64,000 nt of DNA from Pseudonocardia humida. GTDB lineage: Bacteria > Actinomycetota > Actinomycetes > Mycobacteriales > Pseudonocardiaceae. Shown in pieces: positions 59,115-64,000 of the stretch; within the stretch, counting starts at the first letter, position 1, and each line of letters begins with the position of its first letter. The position numbers and the translations under genes were made by a program. The notes under the pieces were generated by a model. The model had not been told where the DNA came from. It saw nothing but the letters and a program-made list of their open reading frames with translations, and ran no database searches. The stretch lies in contig NZ_JAGSOV010000010.1 in assembly GCF_023898865.1 (NCBI RefSeq), forward strand, positions 97,944 through 161,943. The letters run 5' to 3'.

Positions 59115-59966
59115 ATGCCGGCGGACACGCCGCTGACGGTCGGGCAGAAGCTGCGGCTGAGCTTCACCCGCCGCCGGCGCGGCACCGGGTTCTGGTACGG
59201 CCTGGCCATCGCGCTGCTGTGGCCGCCGACCGTCTACGGGCCGCGGCTGTCCTGGCGGGGCGGCGAGCACATCCCGCGCGAGGGCGGGGCGCTGCTGGTG
59301 GCCAACCACGTGTCGTTCGCCGACCCGATCTACGAGGTCGCCTTCGCCGTCTCGCACGGGCGCGTGCCGCGGTTCCTGGCCAAGTCGGAGCTGTGGGGGA
59401 TCCCCGGGGTCCGCTGGGTCATGCGGGGCGGGGGCCACGTCCCGGTGGACCGCACGTCGATGCGCGCAGGCGACGCCGCCATGCGGGAGCTGACCGAGGC
59501 GGTCAAGCGCGGTGAGGTCGTCGTCTTCTACCCCGAGGGCACCTACACCGGCGACCCGGACGGCTGGCCCATGAAGGGCAAGAACGGCATCGGCCGGATC
59601 GCGCTGGTCACCGGGGCGCCGGTGATCCCGGTGGCCAACTGGGGCACCCAGGACCTGCTGCCCCCGAACAAGGGCCTGCGGCCCTTCCCGCGCAAGCGGG
59701 TCCACGTGGTGGCCGGTCCGCCGGTCGACCTGTCGGCCTGGCTGGGCGGCCCACGCACCCGCAAGGCGCTCGACGGCGCCACCGCGGCGATCATGGCCGA
59801 CGTCACCGCGCTGGTCGCCGAGATCCGCGGGCAGACCCCGCCCGCCGTCCCGTTCGACCCGGAGGCGCCCGACGCGCCACCGCTCCCGACCGACCCCGTC
59901 GTGCCGGCCGCACCGGTGGCCGCCGGGGAGCCGGTCGACCCGCAAGCCCCCCGCGCGGCAGGCTGA
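59115..59966 (+). CDS. 1-acyl-sn-glycerol-3-phosphate acyltransferase (PlsC-like)
   Basis: 283 aa. LPLAT motifs: VANHVSFADPI (H-x4-D), GHVPVDRTS (block II), FYPEGTYT (EGT) and APVIPVANWG. A Pro-rich C-terminal tail of ~45 residues is added. ATG 59115 follows CGAGGAGGG. It probably transfers acyl chains to lysophosphatidate or another lipid. The end lies just before a low-quality block. Confidence 0.9.
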   Translation: MPADTPLTVGQKLRLSFTRRRRGTGFWYGLAIALLWPPTVYGPRLSWRGGEHIPREGGALLVANHVSFADPIYEVAFAVSHGRVPRFLAKSELWGIPGVRWVMRGGGHVPVDRTSMRAGDAAMRELTEAVKRGEVVVFYPEGTYTGDPDGWPMKGKNGIGRIALVTGAPVIPVANWGTQDLLPPNKGLRPFPRKRVHVVAGPPVDLSAWLGGPRTRKALDGATAAIMADVTALVAEIRGQTPPAVPFDPEAPDAPPLPTDPVVPAAPVAAGEPVDPQAPRAAG

Positions 59967-60012
59967 GCCCGCCGATCGGGGACGGTGCGTTCCGCCCGCC
60001 GGGGAAGCGGGC

Positions 60013-60069
60013 TCCCCCGCCGGGGGGGGGGGGGGGGCCCCCCCCCCGGGGGGGCGGGCCCCCCCCCCA
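60013..60069 (+). other. Poly-G/poly-C low-complexity block (probable artefact)
   Basis: Runs of G and C (60022-60069) between the convergent plsC-like and mtr genes. Just before them, GGGGAAGCGGGCTCCCCCGC (60001-60020) resembles the inverted form of the 84-bp repeat's palindromic core, so a hairpin probably caused the failed calls. Confidence 0.82.
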
Positions 60070-60112
60070 CCACCACGTCGTGACGAGCGCGACCGGACGC
60101 GCGCGGAGCCCG

Positions 60113-61534
60113 TCAGAGGTCGCGCCCGGGCGGCCCCGACCCGGGCCGCTCGGCGCCCTCCAGGTCGAGCCCGAGCAGCGCGTTCTCCACCACCTCGGGG
60201 AGCGCCGGGTGGATCCAGTACTGCCCGGTCGCCATCTCCCGCGCGCCCAGCCCGAACGACATGGCCTGGATCAGCGGCTGGATCACCGACGAGGCGTGCG
60301 GGCCCATCAGGTGCGCCCCCAGCAGCCGCCCGGTGCTCCGCTCGGCGATCACCTTGCAGAAGCCGGTGCGGTCCTCCAGCGCCCAGCCGTAGGCGATGTC
60401 GGCGTACTCCTGGACCTTGACCGAGTAGTCCAGGCCCTCCTCGCGGCAGGCCTGCTCGGTGCGCCCGACGGCGGCGATCTGCGGCTGGGTGAACACCGCC
60501 GCCGGCACGAACCGGTGGTCGGTGCGCCGGGGCGCGTCGGGGTGCAGCAGGTTGTGCGCGACGACCTTGGCCTCGTGGTTGGCCACGTGCTTGAGCTGGT
60601 GGGGCGAGCTGACGTCGCCGAGGGCGAAGATCCCCTCCACCGGGGTGCGCTGCAGGTCGTCGACGACGATGCGGCCGTCGTCGTGGGTGGGGACGCCGGC
60701 CTTCTCCAGGTCGAGGCGGTCGCCGTTGGGCCGTCGGCCGGTCGCGACCAGCAGCACGTCGCCGCGGACGGTGGCGCCGCCCGCCAGCTCGACGACCACG
60801 TCGCCGGGCCCGCCGCGGACGCCGACGACGTCGGCGTCGAGGTGCAGGTCCCAGCGCCGGCGGGCGAGCGTGGTGAACCGCTCGGTGACGGTCTCGTCGA
60901 GGTGGCGCAGCATCGCCCCGCCGCGCCCGATCACCGACACCGCGCTGCCGAGCGCGGAGAACACGTGCGCGAACTCGGCGGCGATGTAGCCGGCTCCGAC
61001 GATCACCAGGTGCTCGGGCAGCGCGTCCATCCGCATCACCGTGTCGGAGGTCTCGAACGGCACCCCGGACGCCGCGATCGGCTCCGGGACGACCGGCCGC
61101 CCGCCCGCGGCGATGACGACGCGGTCCGCGCCCAGCGCCGTGGTGCCCGACCCGTCGGTCATGTCGACCTCGAGCTGGTGGGGCGCGGTGAAGCGGGCGT
61201 GGCCCTCGTAGAGGGTGACGTTGGGCACGCGGTGGAGCCGGTAGTCGCGCCCGGCGGCCGAGATCGGGTCGATCCGGTCGAAGACGCGGTCGCGCAGGTC
61301 GGTCCAGCGCACGCGGTCGAACGTGGCGTCGATGCCGAACCGGCCGGCCCGGCGGACGTGCTGGGCGACGTCGGCCGGGTGCACGTACATCTTGGTCGGG
61401 ATGCACCCGACGTTCAGGCAGGTGCCGCCGAACACGCCGTGCTCGATGATCGCCACGTCGAGGTCGGCGAACCGGTCGTCGACGAACGAGTTGCCCGAGC
61501 CGCTGCCGATGACGACCAGATCGTGGTGCCGCAC
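60113..61534 (-). CDS. mtr: Mycothione reductase
   Basis: 473 aa flavoprotein disulfide reductase that regenerates mycothiol with NADPH. FAD motif [19 protein letters not shown], redox pair [14 protein letters not shown] (CxxxxC), NAD(P) motif [15 protein letters not shown] and the C-terminal His-Glu pair in [13 protein letters not shown]. Diagnostic for mycothiol-using actinobacteria. Minus strand; mtr follows map in M. tuberculosis too (Rv2855). Confidence 0.95.
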   Translation of the reverse strand: MRHHDLVVIGSGSGNSFVDDRFADLDVAIIEHGVFGGTCLNVGCIPTKMYVHPADVAQHVRRAGRFGIDATFDRVRWTDLRDRVFDRIDPISAAGRDYRLHRVPNVTLYEGHARFTAPHQLEVDMTDGSGTTALGADRVVIAAGGRPVVPEPIAASGVPFETSDTVMRMDALPEHLVIVGAGYIAAEFAHVFSALGSAVSVIGRGGAMLRHLDETVTERFTTLARRRWDLHLDADVVGVRGGPGDVVVELAGGATVRGDVLLVATGRRPNGDRLDLEKAGVPTHDDGRIVVDDLQRTPVEGIFALGDVSSPHQLKHVANHEAKVVAHNLLHPDAPRRTDHRFVPAAVFTQPQIAAVGRTEQACREEGLDYSVKVQEYADIAYGWALEDRTGFCKVIAERSTGRLLGAHLMGPHASSVIQPLIQAMSFGLGAREMATGQYWIHPALPEVVENALLGLDLEGAERPGSGPPGRDL

Positions 61535-61631
61535 CCGACGAGGCTAACCCCGTGTCGCACGTCCCCCGCCGAGCGCGCCCGGGCGGTCAGCCGATCCGGC
61601 GGTCCGGCGGACCTTCTGGTAGGCAGAGCAC

Positions 61632-62093
61632 ATGAGCGAGGTACTGGCTGCAACGGTGCACCGGGCGTGGGCGGCCGACCTCGAGCCGCGCACCCTCTAC
61701 GAGATCCTGCGGCTGCGCGTCGACGTCTTCGTCGTCGAGCAGGCCTGCCCCTACGACGAGCTCGACGGGCGCGATCTGGAGCCGGGGGCGCGGCACTTCT
61801 GGCTCGGCGGGCACGGCGAGCCGGAGCCCGTGCTGGGCTGCCTGCGGCTGCTCGACGAGCCCGGTGGCGAGCTGCGGATCGGGCGGCTGTGCTCGGCCCG
61901 GTCGGGCCGCGGCCGCGGCCTCGGGCGCCGGCTGATGGAGGCGGCGCTGGCCGAGGTGGGCGACCGCCCCTGCGTGCTCGACTCCCAGGAGCACCTGGCC
62001 GGCTTCTACCGCGGCTACGGCTTCGAGGTCACCGGCCCCGCCTACGACTGGGACGGCGTCTCGCACGTGCCGATGCGCCGCGGCCGGCGCTGA
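61632..62093 (+). CDS. elaA: ElaA-type GNAT acetyltransferase
   Basis: 153 aa. LYEILRLRVDVFVVEQACPYDELDGRDLE is split here as LYEILRLRVDVFVVEQ and CPYDELDGRD, hallmark of ElaA; acetyl-CoA loop SGRGRGLGRRLMEAAL; YRGYGFEVTG near the end. TAGGCA (61620-61625) ends 6 nt before ATG 61632. Substrate unknown. Confidence 0.9.
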   Translation: MSEVLAATVHRAWAADLEPRTLYEILRLRVDVFVVEQACPYDELDGRDLEPGARHFWLGGHGEPEPVLGCLRLLDEPGGELRIGRLCSARSGRGRGLGRRLMEAALAEVGDRPCVLDSQEHLAGFYRGYGFEVTGPAYDWDGVSHVPMRRGRR

Positions 62094-62269
62094 CGGCCCG
62101 CCCCGGCACCACCCCATCCGTTCGCGGCGGACGACACCCCGCGCGAGGCGGGGCATCGTTGCGCCGGGTGCGCGATACTGGACGACGACCCGCCCGTTCG
62201 TCCGGTTCGGTCGTCGATCGCGCCCCGGAGGGCGGACCGGCACCGCGGGCCCGTTGAGGAGGCTGCACC

Positions 62270-62797
62270 GTGACCGAGGACCCGACGCGGGCCACCGCGC
62301 GTCCGGAGGTTCCCCGCTACGGGCGGGTGGGCCCGGTCGACCCGCGGGAGGACCCGGTCACCCAGCCGGCCATGCGCCCGGCCGACCCGTCCGCGTGGGA
62401 CGGCTCCGCGTCGAACCCCCGCGGCCTCGACATGGGCGACGACCTCCTGCGCGACTCCGAGCGCCCGACGGTGCGCACCCCGCTGCCCGACCGCGACGCC
62501 CCCACCGCGGCCACGCCCAAGGGCGGGCCGGTGCCCGGCATATCGCACACCCGCACCAGCGGCCTGTGGACCGGCCTGATCCTGTCCGCGATCGTGCTGG
62601 TCCTGCTGCTGATCTTCATCCTGCAGAACAGCGCGCCGGTGCAGATCACGTTCCTCGGGCTGTCGGGCACGCTGCCCACCGGGGTGGCGCTGCTGTTCGC
62701 CGCCGTCGCCGGGCTGCTGCTGGTGGCGATCCCGGGCGGGCTGCGCATCCTGCAGCTGCGCCGGGCCGCCCGCCGCGGCGCGCGACGCACCGACTGA
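62270..62797 (+). CDS. LapA/DUF1049 domain membrane protein
   Basis: 175 aa. A ~95-residue hydrophilic lead is followed by two membrane helices (LWTGLILSAIVLVLLLIFIL and VALLFAAVAGLLLVAIPGGL) joined by QNSAPVQITFLG, the LapA-domain signature. GTG 62270 follows TGAGGAGGCTG. It ends 1 bp before the next gene. Confidence 0.85.
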   Translation: MTEDPTRATARPEVPRYGRVGPVDPREDPVTQPAMRPADPSAWDGSASNPRGLDMGDDLLRDSERPTVRTPLPDRDAPTAATPKGGPVPGISHTRTSGLWTGLILSAIVLVLLLIFILQNSAPVQITFLGLSGTLPTGVALLFAAVAGLLLVAIPGGLRILQLRRAARRGARRTD

Positions 62798-62798
62798 C

Positions 62799-63899
62799 GT
62801 GCTGCGCATCGGAGGCAGCCCGCTGCCGGTCGTCGGGCGGGCCCGGATGTACGTCTGCGGGATCACCCCGTACGACACCACCCACCTCGGCCACGCGGCC
62901 ACGTTCGTCTGGGCCGACGTGGCGGCCAGGGTGCTGCGCCACCTCGGGGTCGACGTCGAGGTCTGCCGCAACGTCACCGACGTCGACGACGTCCTGGACG
63001 CGGCGGCCGCCGAGCGCGGCGCCGAGCCCGACAGCTTCGCCGCCGTGCAGCAGTTCCGCTTCGACCGCGACATGACCGCGCTGGGCGTGCGCAAGCCGAC
63101 CCACGAGCCGCGCGCCCACAACCACGTCGGCCAGGTGGTGACGCTGGCCGCGGCGCTGCTCGAGTCGGGTGCGGCCTACCTGCGCGGCGGCACGGTCTGG
63201 TTCCGCGGGCAGGGGGCGCCCGCCCGGTCCGGGATGAGCGCGCCCGCCGCGGCCGCGCTGGCCGCCGAGTTCGGGCAGGTGACCGACCACCCCGACGCCG
63301 AGCACCCCGCCGACGTCCCGATCTGGCGGGCCTCCCGGTTCGGCGAGGCGGCCTGGCCGAGCCCGTGGGGCGAGGGCAGGCCCGGGTGGCACGCCGAGTG
63401 CGCGGCCATGGCCCTGACGACCCTCGGTCCGGCGCTGGACCTGCACGTCGGCGGAGAGGACCTGCGGTTCCCGCACCACGCCTACGAGGCCGAGATGGCC
63501 GAGGCGGTGACCGGGGTGCGGCCCTTCGCCCGGGCGTGGATGCACGTGGGCGCGGTCCGGCTGGACGGCGCGCGGATGGCCAAGTCGACCGGGAACCTGG
63601 TGCTGGTCTCCGACGTGCTCGCCAAGCACGCGCCCGCGGCGCTGCGGCTGCTGCTGGTCGACCGCTCCTGGGCGCGGGGATGGGACTTCCACTCGCGCGA
63701 CCTGGACGCGGCCGCTGAGCGCCTCGAGCGCCTCTACGCCGCCGCGGCGCGCGGTACCGGGTCGGGCGGGCGGGCCGCCACCGAGGCGGTCACCACGGCC
63801 CTGCTCGCCGACCTCGACGTGCCCACCGCCCTGGACGTGGCCGAGGAGGCGGGCGGCGACGCCGCCCGGCTGGCGCTCTCGGTGCTGAACCTGAGCTGA
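62799..63899 (+). CDS. mshC: CysS/MshC-type cysteine ligase
   Basis: 366 aa class I aaRS-like enzyme. HIGH-type motif HLGHA within MYVCGITPYDTTHLGHAAT, KMSKS-type MAKSTGN, and zinc ligands Cys (VCG), Cys (GWHAECAAMA), His/Glu (LRFPHHAYEAE). VCGITPYD is the MshC form rather than CysS (VCGPTVYD), so it probably joins cysteine to GlcN-Ins in mycothiol synthesis. It is about 45 residues shorter than usual, mainly at the N-terminus. GTG 62799 follows the LapA-type gene. Confidence 0.75.
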   Translation: MLRIGGSPLPVVGRARMYVCGITPYDTTHLGHAATFVWADVAARVLRHLGVDVEVCRNVTDVDDVLDAAAAERGAEPDSFAAVQQFRFDRDMTALGVRKPTHEPRAHNHVGQVVTLAAALLESGAAYLRGGTVWFRGQGAPARSGMSAPAAAALAAEFGQVTDHPDAEHPADVPIWRASRFGEAAWPSPWGEGRPGWHAECAAMALTTLGPALDLHVGGEDLRFPHHAYEAEMAEAVTGVRPFARAWMHVGAVRLDGARMAKSTGNLVLVSDVLAKHAPAALRLLLVDRSWARGWDFHSRDLDAAAERLERLYAAAARGTGSGGRAATEAVTTALLADLDVPTALDVAEEAGGDAARLALSVLNLS

Positions 63900-63923
63900 A
63901 CCGGCCGCTCCGACGCGAACCGG

Positions 63924-64000
63924 CCCGGGCCCCCCGCGGGGGGGGGGGGGCGGGGGCGGGGGGGGGGGGGGGGGGGGGGGGGGGCGGGGGGGGGCGGGGG
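63924..64000 (+). other. Poly-G low-complexity block at window edge
   Basis: From CCCGGGCCCCCCGCGGG onward almost only G to the end of the window. Same character as the other three blocks. It begins 25 bp after the ligase stop, where a terminator is expected. The true sequence is unknown. Confidence 0.85.

Overview
The window is chromosomal DNA of a very GC-rich, mycothiol-using actinomycete. A Pseudonocardia-type relative (Pseudonocardiales) is my best guess. Supporting evidence is a mycothione reductase gene, a WhiG-type sigma factor, DUF2469, DUF2631 and DUF3054 genes, many GTG starts, and a gene order that follows the Mycobacterium tuberculosis ftsY-amt-glnB-glnD-ffh ... rpsP-trmD-rplS-lepB-rnhB ... 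rpsB-tsf-pyrH-frr-cdsA ... dxr-rip1-ispG ... map ... mtr backbone. The genus is inference, not demonstrated.

Layout. 1-8.2 kb holds the 3' part of ftsY, a GlnR-type operator, amtB, two tandem PII genes, glnD, a P-loop kinase gene and ffh, which together cover ammonium uptake and sensing plus both SRP GTPases. 8.2-17.4 kb holds an amidohydrolase, a CPBP protease, rpsP-khpA-rimM, a two-gene ClpC2-like module with two operators, trmD, rplS, lepB, rnhB and DUF2469. 17.4-23.3 kb holds yraN, comM (yifB), dprA, a xerC-type recombinase, a WhiG-type sigma factor and an M23 protein. 23.7-31.8 kb holds rpsB, tsf, pyrH, frr, cdsA, a methyltransferase, two unknown membrane proteins and rlmN.

31.8-45.8 kb is the accessory stretch, full of scars. 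It holds a FAD monooxygenase/TetR pair, a 50-codon phosphoribosyltransferase fragment, an ATP-dependent DNA ligase, two MarR fragments joined back to back, a mug-type glycosylase, a phosphotransferase, a glycosidase between an IS remnant and a nearly complete IS5-type element, an acetyltransferase pseudogene, an ABC exporter, a two-component system, a PheRS-like single-chain ligase with its own leader ORF, and a stand-alone NHEJ polymerase domain. 45.8-64 kb returns to the conserved backbone: DUF2631, dxr, a site-2 protease, ispG, a GNAT protein, a drug-type ABC exporter with TetR, a penicillin-binding lipoprotein, DUF3054, map, small enzymes, plsC-like, mtr, and a CysS/MshC-like ligase.

The two most interesting systems are regulatory. 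(1) At 11.93-12.78 kb a 71-aa HTH protein and a 191-aa Clp N-domain protein look like a split ClpC2. Two GTCAAC-N4-GTTGAC palindromes overlie the -35 and -10 of their leaderless promoter. (2) At 44.68-44.84 kb a leaderless 22-codon ORF and three mutually exclusive RNA segments precede the PheRS-like ligase and can hide its Shine-Dalgarno sequence. Two recurring patterns also stand out: leaderless starts (TANNNT-like -10, then 6-7 nt, then ATG/GTG) at well over ten genes, and inverted repeats that enclose the stop codons at every readable convergent junction. Four poly-G/poly-C blocks are almost certainly sequencing or assembly artefacts.
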